A stretch of 64,000 bases of DNA, taken from Cellvibrio polysaccharolyticus. GTDB taxonomy: Bacteria; Pseudomonadota; Gammaproteobacteria; Pseudomonadales; Cellvibrionaceae. Positions 50,873-59,611 of this stretch are shown one piece after another. The notes under the pieces were generated by a model that saw only the letters and a list, made by a program, of their open reading frames with translations, made no database searches and was not told the origin of the DNA. The position numbers and the translations under genes were made by a program. The DNA lies in contig NZ_PRDL01000001.1 of assembly GCF_015182315.1 (NCBI RefSeq), forward strand, positions 1,364,001-1,428,000. Direction: 5' to 3'. Every line of letters begins with the position of its first letter. Position 1 is the stretch's first letter.

Positions 50873-51982
50873 TCAGATGGCGCCGGGCGGCGGCAGTGGC
50901 GGGCCGGCTTCTTCCGGGGCGGGTGCAGCGGGTTCCGGTTCTTTTCTCTGGAACTCGTGCATAAAAATACCCCAGAAAGCGATGAAGAGTGCCGCAATCA
51001 CCGGCCCCATAACAAAGCCGCTGATGCCGAACAAGGCTATACCGCCCAAAGTGGTGAGCAGGATCAGGTAATCCGGCATGCGGGTGTCGCGGCCTACCAG
51101 AATCGGGCGCAGAATATTGTCAACCAGGCCGATAACGATCGCCCCGAAGGCGATAAGAATCAGACCATTAGTGACCTGATCGGTCGCCAATAAATAGACC
51201 GCGAAAGGAATCCATACCAGCGAGGCGCCCACTGCCGGCAGTAATGACAGAAAAGCCATCAACACCCCCCACAGGATAGCCGCCTGAATATTGAGCAGCC
51301 AGAAAATCAGGCCGCCGAGGCTGCCTTGCACAATGGCGACGACCAGGTTGCCTTTAATGGTGGCCCGGGTGACTTCGGCAAATTTGGTAAACAGTTGGCG
51401 TTCGCGTGCATCGCCCAGCGGCAGTGCGCGAATCAGCAGGTTAACCAGCTTGTCGCCATCGCGCAGGAAGAAGAACGTCATATACAGCATCAGCGCGATG
51501 TTGATTAAAAAGCTGAATGCATTCTGGCCGATGCTGAAGGTGTGTTGGGCAAGAAACTTACCGCTGGCAATGGCGGCATCGCCGGCCTGGTCGGTGAGGT
51601 TATCCAGCTCGATATTAAAGCGTTCGAGGGTTTGTTCCAGCAGGGGGAAGGCAGAGCGCACCTGTTCAATGTACACCGCCGGATTAACCTCGCCGGATTG
51701 CAGTTTTTCATAGAGCGAGACACCTTCGGCAACCACCGAAGAAACAATAAATATCACCGGTAATATCACCACCAGGATGCACAGTAACAAGGTTGCCAGT
51801 GCGGTAAGGTTGCGGCGACCTTTGAATTTTCTTAGCAACCGCTGGTTCAGTGGATGAAAAATAACCGTAATGGCGCAGGCCCAGAAAACCGCTCCGAAAA
51901 AAGGTTTGAGTACCCAGAAAAAAGCGATAGTGACGAGGACGAGAAAGAGTAAAAACGCTCGAATCTCCAGTTTGTCGTGCAT
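50873..51982 (-). CDS. AI-2E family transporter (YdiK-like)
   Basis: This 369-residue membrane protein has eight hydrophobic helices, the central FFLRDGDKLVNLLIRALPLGDARERQLFTKFAEVTRATIKG, and the glycine-rich VAIVQGSLGGLIFWLLNI. The last 25 residues are Pro/Glu-rich. Family members were named for autoinducer-2 export (TqsA), but many serve other exports such as Na+/H+ exchange, so the cargo is not assigned. It is a single-gene unit divergent from the gene at 52319. Confidence 0.88.
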   Translation of the reverse strand: MHDKLEIRAFLLFLVLVTIAFFWVLKPFFGAVFWACAITVIFHPLNQRLLRKFKGRRNLTALATLLLCILVVILPVIFIVSSVVAEGVSLYEKLQSGEVNPAVYIEQVRSAFPLLEQTLERFNIELDNLTDQAGDAAIASGKFLAQHTFSIGQNAFSFLINIALMLYMTFFFLRDGDKLVNLLIRALPLGDARERQLFTKFAEVTRATIKGNLVVAIVQGSLGGLIFWLLNIQAAILWGVLMAFLSLLPAVGASLVWIPFAVYLLATDQVTNGLILIAFGAIVIGLVDNILRPILVGRDTRMPDYLILLTTLGGIALFGISGFVMGPVIAALFIAFWGIFMHEFQRKEPEPAAPAPEEAGPPLPPPGAI

Positions 51983-52318
51983 GAAAGTAGTACCGTTATT
52001 AAAGTAGAGTGGTGGCCGTAGCGATTGACTATACGGTATGGCAGGAGTCCTGTTAAGGCGCGATCAAATAATCTTCTTATGCCTGGCTTACCGGCGGATC
52101 ACCGGCATAGCTGCTGAAACTGCAACAACTGTGGAAAATATTTTCAGGAGGGTGAAACCGGTCAGATCACCAGGTTATCCTCCACGACAGGGTATTGTCG
52201 ATTGGAGTATAGTTTCCTCCCTATCGGCACGGCATAAATTTTTTAACCGCTGCTTGTGTGGGTGCAATTGCCAGCGGGTAGCTGTTGCGGCAGACCGTAT
52301 CGCCAAAGGGAGAGGAAT
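51983..52318. other. Divergent intergenic region
   Basis: In this 336-base gap I see only a -10-like TATAGT at 52208-52213, with no good -35, before the rightward gene. Apart from short inverted repeats such as CGACA...TGTCG near 52190, nothing is supported. Read as protein, the in-frame stretch between 52256 and 52318 does not resemble the family upstream of the signal peptide. Confidence 0.35.
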
Positions 52319-53236
52319 GTGCGTTCAGGCAAACGCTTTATCGGCGTGTTGACAGTGTGGTTAATCAGTAACCTGGCTTGGGCGGCGGAGCCGCGTCAGG
52401 TGGTTATTGATATCCCTACCTTTGATAACTCCGAACCTCAAAACTACTATCTGGATTTGCTGCGTTTGGCCTTGGAAGAAAGTAAGGCGCCGGACGAGGA
52501 GATTGTTTTTCGCTATGCGCGCTGGCCTTATTCCCAGGCGCGCTGGGTCTATCTGTTACAACACGATACCGGCAATCAGGTGATCTGGACGATGACCAGC
52601 AAGCACCGGGAATCGCTGTTGCTGCCGGTGCGTATTCCTTTATTTCGCGGTTTGTTTGGCAAGCGGGTTTTTATCATCCGCAAGCAGGATCAGGCGCGCT
52701 TCGACAAGATCAATACGCTGGAAGATCTCAGCCAGCTGGTGGCAGGTCAGGGGATGCATTGGCCCGATGTTGATGTGCTGCAAGCCAACAACCTGCGCGT
52801 AACCACCGCCAATCGCTCCGGCTCACTGATCAAAATGTTGAAGGCAGAGCGGTTTGACTATTATCCGCGCGCTGTTACCGAAGCCTGGCACGAGCTGTCC
52901 AGTCTGGATGATGACGAGCTGGTCGTTGAGCGGGGTTTAATGCTCGAATATCCTACCGCCGTCTACTATTTTGTCAGCCCTAAAAATACCGCGCTGGCCG
53001 AGCGTATTGAAAGCGGGTTGGTGAGCCTGATAAAAGACGGCCGGTTTGATACATTTTTTAATGAACATCCGCGGGTCAAGCAGGGGTTGGCAGAGCTGAA
53101 CGCCGGGCCCCGGCGATTGATCCAGCTTGAAAACCCCGGCTTGCCGGATGTCTGGCCACCGCCGGGTGCGCGCTACTGGATAGATAAAGATGGCCCTGTG
53201 GAAGCGCGCACTGATCGTGGCGGTGTATCAAGGTAA
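52319..53236 (+). CDS. Periplasmic solute-binding-like protein, orphan
   Basis: This 305-residue protein starts from GTG with GGGAGAGGA just upstream. A signal peptide (VLTVWLISNLAWA-AEP) precedes a type-II binding fold (YYLDLLRLALEESKAPDEE, RYARWPYSQARWVYLLQ, LIKMLKAERFDYYPRAVTEAW). Transport genes are absent on both sides, as for the orphan at 27291. The two share the same general fold but differ in sequence. It is likely a sensor or a scavenging protein of unknown ligand. Confidence 0.72.
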   Translation: MRSGKRFIGVLTVWLISNLAWAAEPRQVVIDIPTFDNSEPQNYYLDLLRLALEESKAPDEEIVFRYARWPYSQARWVYLLQHDTGNQVIWTMTSKHRESLLLPVRIPLFRGLFGKRVFIIRKQDQARFDKINTLEDLSQLVAGQGMHWPDVDVLQANNLRVTTANRSGSLIKMLKAERFDYYPRAVTEAWHELSSLDDDELVVERGLMLEYPTAVYYFVSPKNTALAERIESGLVSLIKDGRFDTFFNEHPRVKQGLAELNAGPRRLIQLENPGLPDVWPPPGARYWIDKDGPVEARTDRGGVSR

Positions 53237-53380
53237 GCTGGCAGCCCGAGTGAGTCGGGGCCAGACAGCGTTGCAAAATGAACTCGTTAAACGACGTTTT
53301 GTCCTACTCTTCATCTTTGTGCTGTGTCTTATTGTGGCGTAGCGCAACTTGTCCAAATTCTACTGTGCAAGGAATTTTGT

Positions 53381-54217
53381 ATGACCCGTGATTCCGGTGA
53401 CCGTTCTGTCAAAACCATGCTGCTGCTGGTTGCTCTGGCAGCCCTGGGGGTGATGGCTTTTTTCTATCTCAATGGCCGTGGCGAGCAGGAGCAACCCGAA
53501 TTTCAGTTGCTGCCTGTTGAGCCTGAGCAAACCGGTGTACTGCCGCCCCGTACCGATCCCGCCGTGACCAATGAAGAACCTCCGGTCTATGAGCCACCGG
53601 CGCCGGTAGTGCAGGCAGAGCCGTTGCCCGGGTTGAATGAAAGTGACACCAGTGTGCTGGCCGCATTGCAAAACCTCTCTGCCCAGACGTTGGCCTTTGT
53701 CGTGCCGCAGGAAATTATCCGCAAATTCGTAAGGGCGGTGAACGCGGTTGAAGAAGGCAAGGTGGTGCATGAGTACCGTCCTATCACCTCGCCGGCGTCC
53801 GGCTTCGTTACCGAGCGGGTTTCCACCGTGGGTGTGCAGCAGCCACGCTTTTTGATCAACGCTGAAAACTACCACCGTTACGATTCGCTGGTCACGCTGG
53901 TGGCATTGCTGGATACGGATGCGCTGGCAGCTTTCTATCAGCGCTTTTACCCCTTGCTCGAAGAAGCGCATGCCGAGATGGGCCTGAAGAAAGGTAACTT
54001 CCATACCGTACTGGTACGAGCGATTGATCATTTGCTGGCCGCCCCGGTTATTGAGCAACCGCTTGAGCTGGTGCAGCCCAAAGTGTTCTACCAATATGCT
54101 GATGAAGAAGTAGAAGCGCTGCCCTCCACGCACAAGCTGTTATTGCGCATGGGGCCGGAAAATACCCGCAGCCTGCAAAACAGCCTGAAAGCTCTGAAAG
54201 AGCGTATTACTGAATAA
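53381..54217 (+). CDS. DUF3014 domain protein, membrane-anchored
   Basis: This 278-residue protein has a short cytosolic N-terminus and one helix (about residues 13-30; LLLVALAALGVMAFFYL). A long Pro/Glu-rich linker (about 35-85) leads into the DUF3014 domain (about 90-278), with NLSAQTLAFVVPQEIIRKFVRAVNAVEEGKV and the Tyr-rich ENYHRYDSLV. The function is unknown. AAGGA lies eight bases before ATG 53381. An upstream in-frame frame from 53324 has no ribosome site. Confidence 0.88.
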   Translation: MTRDSGDRSVKTMLLLVALAALGVMAFFYLNGRGEQEQPEFQLLPVEPEQTGVLPPRTDPAVTNEEPPVYEPPAPVVQAEPLPGLNESDTSVLAALQNLSAQTLAFVVPQEIIRKFVRAVNAVEEGKVVHEYRPITSPASGFVTERVSTVGVQQPRFLINAENYHRYDSLVTLVALLDTDALAAFYQRFYPLLEEAHAEMGLKKGNFHTVLVRAIDHLLAAPVIEQPLELVQPKVFYQYADEEVEALPSTHKLLLRMGPENTRSLQNSLKALKERITE

Positions 54218-54227
54218 GTCTTTTTGC

Positions 54228-54250
54228 AGCCCCGGATACCGGGGCTGTTT
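54228..54250 (+). terminator. Intrinsic terminator of the DUF3014 gene
   Basis: AGCCCCGG-ATA-CCGGGGCT is followed by GTTTT, about ten bases after the stop. Confidence 0.8.
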
Positions 54251-54373
54251 TCCTCCGCTTTTCCCTTCTGTTTTTATCGCAATGTCCTGCTTGATAATGC
54301 AGCCTGGCCCGGCTTCTGGTGATGACGGTGGCGGTAAATTATTTGCCATCGGATGGTCAGCATGAAATATTGT

Positions 54374-54402
54374 TTGACAACGTTGTCTTTGCGGCGTAAC
54401 TT
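54374..54402 (+). promoter_or_regulatory. nagK promoter with LacI-type nag operator
   Basis: TTGACA (54374-54379) and a weak -10 TAACTT (54397-54402) are 17 bases apart. The perfect palindrome GACAACGTTGTC (54376-54387) overlaps the -35 and the spacer, so a bound repressor would block RNA polymerase. The same 12 bases stand in the nagB-II promoter (60701-60712). CG-centred palindromes of this form are typical for NagR-like LacI-family regulators of GlcNAc genes. No such regulator gene lies in this window. Confidence 0.72.
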
Positions 54403-54532
54403 TGATCCTGCGATGAGATGGCTGCTCTCTCCGGTGAGTGTCATTACATTGTTTGCTGCTTGTGAATTGCACAGTAGTCAAATGGTGCGCAGCAACTACC
54501 GGTTGTTATCTTTCTATCATGGATCTCCCTTG

Positions 54533-54562
54533 GTTGATGTCCGTTCGGGCATCAACATTTTT
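54533..54562 (+). terminator. Leader hairpin with U-tract upstream of nagK
   Basis: GTTGATGTCC and GGGCATCAAC (one G-T pair) stack around GTTC and are followed by ATTTTT. It lies between the nag operator promoter and nagK, 145 bases before the start codon. It may attenuate nagK or end a roughly 150-nt small RNA. Nearby, TTGCTGC and GCAGCAA (about 54448 and 54490) can pair as well. Confidence 0.5.
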
Positions 54563-54706
54563 CGACAGAAAACGGAGCTCTGACAACCAGACCATTACCG
54601 CCGACAATCGCGAGCAGGTTAGCTGTGTTGCAACCGCGAAACCCGACATGTCGTGAGAGGTGTGTGTTATGAATCGCTGCAAACGCTTGGTGAGACGAGG
54701 TTAACT

Positions 54707-55597
54707 ATGGCCACAGTGCCAACACACGATGACGTTTTTTTTCTTGGCATTGATGGCGGCGGCAGCAAATGCCGTGCATCAATTTACAACACCCGGGATC
54801 AGTTATTGGGTACAGGTATTGGAGGGCCAGCCAATCCTTTTCATGGGGTGCAACGCACGCTGGACTCTATTGTGGCTGCTACCGAATTGGCGCTTGCCGA
54901 TGCCGGTTTGCCGATAGAGATGAAAAGCCGCCTGATAGCCGGTGTCGGCTTGGCGGGGGTAAATTTGCCCAGTCTGTTTTCAGTGATCAACAACTGGAAG
55001 CATCCTTTTTCAAACATGTATCTGACCACCGATTTACACATTGCCTGCCTCGGTGCACATAAACAAAATGAAGGTGCGGTGCTGGTTGCCGGTACCGGTT
55101 CCTGTGGTTATTCCTGGGTGAATGGGCAAGCAACTATTTTGGGCGCGCACGGCTTTCCGTTTGGCGATCAATGCAGCGGTGCATGGATGGGCCTTGAAGC
55201 GATCAAGGCTGTATTACTGGCTTCTGACGGGCTGGGGCCGGACACAATCATTCGCGAATGGATGGAAGAAACCCTGCAAGCCAAAGGCGTTATGATCGTC
55301 GACAAAATGGCCAACGCGAAATCCAGTGATTATGCGAAGTTCGCCATTCTGGTGCTCAACGGCGCAGAGCAGCAAGATGCTGTGGCGCTGCGTATTCTTG
55401 AAGAAGGTGCGGCTTATATGAGCGACATGGCAAACATGTTGTGGCAAACCGGTGTGACGAGAATGTCATTCATCGGTGGCTTATCGCATCGTCTGGTGCC
55501 ATGGCTGGAAGCATCTGTTGCCAGTCGTCTGTCCGAACCTTTGGCGCAGCCGGAATATGGCGCCGTGTTTTATGCACGCCAGCAAAGCGGTTTGTGA
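54707..55597 (+). CDS. nagK: N-acetylglucosamine kinase (BadF/BcrA ATPase family)
   Basis: This 296-residue cytosolic kinase makes GlcNAc 6-phosphate. The phosphate-1 motif is LGIDGGGSKCRASIYN (residues 12-27). Phosphate-2 is VLVAGTGSCGYSW (about 125), followed by GDQCSGAWMGLEAIKA and an adenosine segment near SFIGGLSHRLVPWL. ATG 54707 has GAGG seven bases before it. It leads the rightward half of the GlcNAc cluster. The palindrome at 54376 and the leader hairpin at 54533 are its likely controls. Confidence 0.9.
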   Translation: MATVPTHDDVFFLGIDGGGSKCRASIYNTRDQLLGTGIGGPANPFHGVQRTLDSIVAATELALADAGLPIEMKSRLIAGVGLAGVNLPSLFSVINNWKHPFSNMYLTTDLHIACLGAHKQNEGAVLVAGTGSCGYSWVNGQATILGAHGFPFGDQCSGAWMGLEAIKAVLLASDGLGPDTIIREWMEETLQAKGVMIVDKMANAKSSDYAKFAILVLNGAEQQDAVALRILEEGAAYMSDMANMLWQTGVTRMSFIGGLSHRLVPWLEASVASRLSEPLAQPEYGAVFYARQQSGL

Positions 55598-55698
55598 TGT
55601 AACTGTTTTGTTGGCGTTTTTTACAAATTTTTGTCAGCAGCTTGTTATAAGTGTTGTTGAGGTTGCTTTAAAACGATTGACGATTAAACCTATCATCG

Positions 55699-55720
55699 CT
55701 GGTGATTCAGATATCACCAG
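55699..55720. terminator. 8-bp hairpin between nagK and nagP
   Basis: CTGGTGAT and ATCACCAG flank TCAGAT, about 100 bases after the nagK stop and upstream of an A-rich stretch. It may be a weak terminator. Another TTGACA (55759) lies before nagP without a good -10. Confidence 0.35.
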
Positions 55721-55871
55721 AGAACAAATAAAAAAGTTTTTGCCGGGAAAAAAATAATTGACAGACAACCGGATCACCGGTGTCGTGCTGACCAGAGTTG
55801 GTTGATGGTGTTCAGGTTTTTTGAATGCTGTGCATGACGCCTGTAATTCGATCACCCACAGGAAACAGGTT

Positions 55872-57191
55872 ATGGATATGGCGGTGGAACAAAACACAAC
55901 CAAAGCGCAGAGCAGTGTCATCCCCATGGCAATTATTGCCATTTTGTTCTTTATTCTCGGGTTCGCTACCTGGCTTAATGGCTCGCTCATGCCTTATCTG
56001 GAATTGGTGTTGTCATTAACACCGGTGCAGGCATCGTTTATTTTATTTTCTTTTTACATCGCCGTAACGGTATTTGCGATTCCGTCTGCCTGGGTGATTC
56101 GGCGCGTCGGTTATAAAAATGGTATGGCACTGGGTATGGCCGGTATGGCAGTGGCGGCATTTATGTTTATTCCCGCCGCCAAAACCCATATGTTCAGTTT
56201 GTTTTTACTGGCGCAATTTATGATGGGTGCCAGCCAGACCTTACTGCAAACTGCGGTAAACCCCTACGTCGTAAAAATCGGCCCGGAAGCCTCAGCCGCT
56301 GCCCGCATCAGTATTATGGGGATTTTGAATAAATCCGCTGGCGTTATTGCTCCTATGGTATTTGCCGCGCTGATTCTCGGCGGTATGAAAGATTTTTCCA
56401 GCGAAACACCGACGCAGGAAGATATTAATGCTCTGGCGGACAATCTGGTGATGCCCTATATCTGCATGGGGCTGTTTATCGGGTTGCTGGCGTTGGCTGT
56501 GAAATTTGCACCGCTGCCTAAATTGGCTCTTGAAACCGAAGAGCCCAAAGTGGATGCCCAAAAAGATTCGGCGTTTAACTACCCGCATCTGGTGCTGGGT
56601 GTTGTTGCCTTGTTTTTGTATGTGGGCGTGGAAGTGATTGCCGGTGACACCATTGGCTCTTACGGCCGCAGTCTGGGCTACGAAGGTTTTGCCACGCTGA
56701 CCTCCTTCACCATGTCGTTTATGGTTATTGGCTACATTCTGGGTGTGATTACTATTCCCCGCTTTATCTCCCAGCAAAAAGCCTTGTTGGCTTCGGCGGT
56801 ACTGGGTGTGGTATTGAGCCTGTCGATTGTTTTTGGCAGTAACGATTCAGCCTCGATGGCCAATATTTTTCTGGTACCACTCGGTTTTCCGGCGCTACCC
56901 AATACCGTTTTCTTTCTCGCCTTGTTGGGGTTGGCGAATGCGATTGTCTGGCCGGCAATTTGGCCAATGGCGTTGCGCGACCTGGGCAGTTTTACCAGTA
57001 CCGGTTCGGCCTTGTTGATTATGGCTATATCCGGCGGTGCTATTTTGCCAGTGGTGATGAACGGATTCGCGATGGTTGATGGTGTAGGGCGGCAAACGGC
57101 TTATCTGGTGATGACACCTTGCTATTTATTTATGCTGTTTTATGCAATGAAAGGGCACACCTTGACACACTGGCGCTTTTCCAAATCCTAG
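55872..57191 (+). CDS. nagP: N-acetylglucosamine transporter NagP (MFS, FHS group)
   Basis: This protein of about 439 residues has 12 hydrophobic helices. It starts with IPMAIIAILFFILGFATWLNGSLMPYLE, and its helix 5 region QTAVNPYVVKIGPEASAAARISIMGILNKSAG is the hallmark of the fucose/hexose:H+ (FHS) group to which NagP belongs. It imports GlcNAc across the inner membrane. ATG 55872 has AGGAAACAGG upstream, and ATG 55878 is possible. It follows nagK and is followed by nagX. Confidence 0.88.
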   Translation: MDMAVEQNTTKAQSSVIPMAIIAILFFILGFATWLNGSLMPYLELVLSLTPVQASFILFSFYIAVTVFAIPSAWVIRRVGYKNGMALGMAGMAVAAFMFIPAAKTHMFSLFLLAQFMMGASQTLLQTAVNPYVVKIGPEASAAARISIMGILNKSAGVIAPMVFAALILGGMKDFSSETPTQEDINALADNLVMPYICMGLFIGLLALAVKFAPLPKLALETEEPKVDAQKDSAFNYPHLVLGVVALFLYVGVEVIAGDTIGSYGRSLGYEGFATLTSFTMSFMVIGYILGVITIPRFISQQKALLASAVLGVVLSLSIVFGSNDSASMANIFLVPLGFPALPNTVFFLALLGLANAIVWPAIWPMALRDLGSFTSTGSALLIMAISGGAILPVVMNGFAMVDGVGRQTAYLVMTPCYLFMLFYAMKGHTLTHWRFSKS

Positions 57192-57270
57192 CGTTGGCCT
57201 GGTCAGGTGATTTTTTACGGGCGCCTTAAAGCGTCCGTTTTTTTTGCTTTTATCGATAGACGAGGTAGGT

Positions 57271-58350
57271 ATGGTGAAGCAACGTTTTATGGCGCTGGAC
57301 GTAATGAGAGGGCTGACGCTACTGCTGATGATTCTGGTGAATACACCGGGATCCTGGAGTTATGTGTATGCACCGCTACTGCACGCCGATTGGCATGGTG
57401 CCACACCTACTGACTATGTATTTCCGTTCTTTTTGTTCATGGTTGGTGCGGCGATGGTGTTCTCCGGTCGGTCATTGCGTGACCTGACTTTTACGCAGCA
57501 ATTTTCCAAGATTTTTCGGCGCAGCCTGCTGATTTTTTTGATCGGTTTATTCCTTAACGCCTTTCCGTTTTCCGTAGCCTTGCAAGAGTTGCGTATTCCC
57601 GGCGTGCTGCAGCGTATTGCGCTGGCCTATTTCTTTGCCATCTGGATAGTGCTTTATCTGCCGCTCACCGGACGGCTGATTGCGGCGCTGGTATTGCTGC
57701 TGGGATATTGGCTGATATTACAGTTGTCGGCAGATCCTTACAGTCTGGAGCACTCGGTGGTGCGTCAAATAGATTTGCTGCTGCTGGGGGAAAACCATGT
57801 CTGGCGCGGTAAAGGCATCGCCTTTGACCCGGAAGGTATTCTCAGTACCTTGCCGTCCATTGTTCAGGTGTTGATCGGTTTTGAAATTACCCGTTACCTG
57901 GTCGCTGCAGAAAATAAAAACCACGCGCAAAAAATGTTGCTGGTCGCGGGTGTTGCTATGGTTGCAATCGGGTTGATCTGGCATCCCTTTTTCCCGATCA
58001 ATAAATATTTGTGGACCAGTTCTTTTGTGTTGTTAACCAGCGGTGTGGCGGTGATCGTGTTGCTGGCGTTGATCCGCCTGGAGAATATTGCCGCTTTCCG
58101 CGGTGTTTTGCATGCACTTACCTTGCCGGGCAAAAACCCGCTGTTTATTTACGCCTTGTCAATTCTCTGGGCGAAAACCATGTACCTGATTCCGGTTGGT
58201 GGCCAATCGTTTTATCAGTGGCTGTTTGCGCAGCTGAGCCTGGTGTTCTCACCATTGAATGCTTCTTTGTGTTTTGCTCTGTTGAATGTGGCACTCATGT
58301 GGCTGGTGGCCTGGTGGCTGGACAGAAAGAAAATTATTATTGCGTTGTAG
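57271..58350 (+). CDS. nagX: NagX-type membrane protein (heparan-alpha-glucosaminide acetyltransferase-like)
   Basis: This 359-residue protein has about ten hydrophobic helices and the family start MALDVMRGLTLLLMILVNTPGSW, then TPTDYVFPFFLFMVGAAMVFS and the late TLPGKNPLFIYALSILWAK. It belongs to the DUF5009/COG4299 group, which is distantly related to lysosomal HGSNAT. It is a regular member of GlcNAc clusters, but its role (acetyl transfer, or uptake of glucosamine derivatives) is not proven. GAGGT precedes ATG 57271. Confidence 0.85.
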   Translation: MVKQRFMALDVMRGLTLLLMILVNTPGSWSYVYAPLLHADWHGATPTDYVFPFFLFMVGAAMVFSGRSLRDLTFTQQFSKIFRRSLLIFLIGLFLNAFPFSVALQELRIPGVLQRIALAYFFAIWIVLYLPLTGRLIAALVLLLGYWLILQLSADPYSLEHSVVRQIDLLLLGENHVWRGKGIAFDPEGILSTLPSIVQVLIGFEITRYLVAAENKNHAQKMLLVAGVAMVAIGLIWHPFFPINKYLWTSSFVLLTSGVAVIVLLALIRLENIAAFRGVLHALTLPGKNPLFIYALSILWAKTMYLIPVGGQSFYQWLFAQLSLVFSPLNASLCFALLNVALMWLVAWWLDRKKIIIAL

Positions 58351-58366
58351 CGGTAAATGCTCGTTT

Positions 58367-58394
58367 ATCAGGCCTCTTTTTCAAGAGGCCTGAT
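58367..58394. terminator. 12-bp perfect hairpin between nagX and nagA
   Basis: ATCAGGCCTCTT (58367-58378) and AAGAGGCCTGAT (58383-58394) pair perfectly between the convergent genes. The loop is TTTC. No downstream T-tract. Confidence 0.65.
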
Positions 58395-58465
58395 TTCAAG
58401 GAGGGGTAAATAAGAGGTAGAGTCGTGGAGAGAATAGGCGCCTTGTGTGCGCGCCTCGCGGTCAA

Positions 58466-59611
58466 TCAGTTGGTGTTTTGCTTGCCGTTAATCCAGCTGC
58501 GTAACAAGTTGAGTTGGTCATCTACCAGAATCATACTGGCCACGTAACCTTTTTTAATGGCACCCAGGGTGTGTTGCAGTCCGATCATGGCGGCCGGGTA
58601 TTCGGAAGCCATGCGTGCGGCTTCACCAATGCCGATATCCAGCAGGCGCGTGGTATTACGCACTGCACTCAGCATATCCAGATCAGAACCGGCCAGCGTG
58701 CCAGCGGCAGATGCGCAACGGCCATCCTTGCTGTAAATGGTTTCTCCGTTTAAAACAAACGATTTTTCAACCGCACCTACCGTTGGCATTGCATCGGTAA
58801 CCAGCACCATTTTTCCGCGAGTTTTTGCCGCAACCGCAACTTTGAGTGAGGCCGGGTGGGCATGGTAACCATCAACAATAATACCGCACCAACTGTCGCG
58901 ATCTTCCAGCGCGGCGCCTACCATGCCGGGTTCGCGGCTGGTGAGTGGCGTCATGGCATTGAACAGGTGCGTAAAGCTGTTCATGCCGGCGTCCAGAGCA
59001 AGGCGGGTTTCTTCGTAATTGGCCGCACTGTGGCCACCGGCAACCACTGCACCGGTAGCGCGCAGCTGCCGGATCATTGCCGGTGTCGTCAATTCCGGCG
59101 CGAGGGTAATCAGCGTTTTGCCATTCGCGAGGGACGTTAGCAAGCGCGCTGCGTCGTCGTCGAGAATGCGAAATTTTTCAGCGTTATGAATGCCTTTGCG
59201 CAACGGGTTGAGAAAGGGGCCTTCAAGGTGAATACCCAGCACGCCGGGAACCTCTTCCTCAATAGCTTGCGCTACCGCGGCGATGGCTTTTTCTACAACC
59301 TCAAGATCATCACTGATCAGCGTTGGCAAAAACCCGGTGGTACCATATTGGCGGTGGGCATCGCCCATAATTCTCAAGGTTTCAACGGTGGGGGCGTCAT
59401 TAAAAAGTACACCGCCGCCGCCATTCACCTGGGTGTCAATCAAACCTGGCAACAAACGTTGTTGTTGCAGATCGATTTTTTCCGTAACCGACGCCGGCAT
59501 TTCATTGATGTGGCATACCGCGGTAATCAGCTGCCCATCAACAATAACCGCGTGATCTGTCAGCCAATGTTCGCCGGTAAAAATAACGCCATTGATCAGG
59601 GCAGTGCTCAT
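58466..59611 (-). CDS. nagA: N-acetylglucosamine-6-phosphate deacetylase
   Basis: This 381-residue metal-dependent amidohydrolase makes glucosamine 6-phosphate and acetate. The active-site pieces GLIDTQVNGGGGVLFND, HLEGPFLNPLRKGIHN (metal-binding Glu), GGHSAANYEET, THLFNAMTPL and the Asp in LVTDAMPTVG (about 270) are all in place. Its start overlaps the nagB-II stop by one base (TAATG), so it is the second gene of a two-gene operon on the minus strand. Confidence 0.94.
   Translation of the reverse strand: MSTALINGVIFTGEHWLTDHAVIVDGQLITAVCHINEMPASVTEKIDLQQQRLLPGLIDTQVNGGGGVLFNDAPTVETLRIMGDAHRQYGTTGFLPTLISDDLEVVEKAIAAVAQAIEEEVPGVLGIHLEGPFLNPLRKGIHNAEKFRILDDDAARLLTSLANGKTLITLAPELTTPAMIRQLRATGAVVAGGHSAANYEETRLALDAGMNSFTHLFNAMTPLTSREPGMVGAALEDRDSWCGIIVDGYHAHPASLKVAVAAKTRGKMVLVTDAMPTVGAVEKSFVLNGETIYSKDGRCASAAGTLAGSDLDMLSAVRNTTRLLDIGIGEAARMASEYPAAMIGLQHTLGAIKKGYVASMILVDDQLNLLRSWINGKQNTN

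Noticed and set aside
54353..54583. 76-codon frame in the nagK leader
   Set aside because: It overlaps the promoter and the leader hairpin, and composition is not protein-like. It could still be a leader peptide, but there is no good ribosome site.
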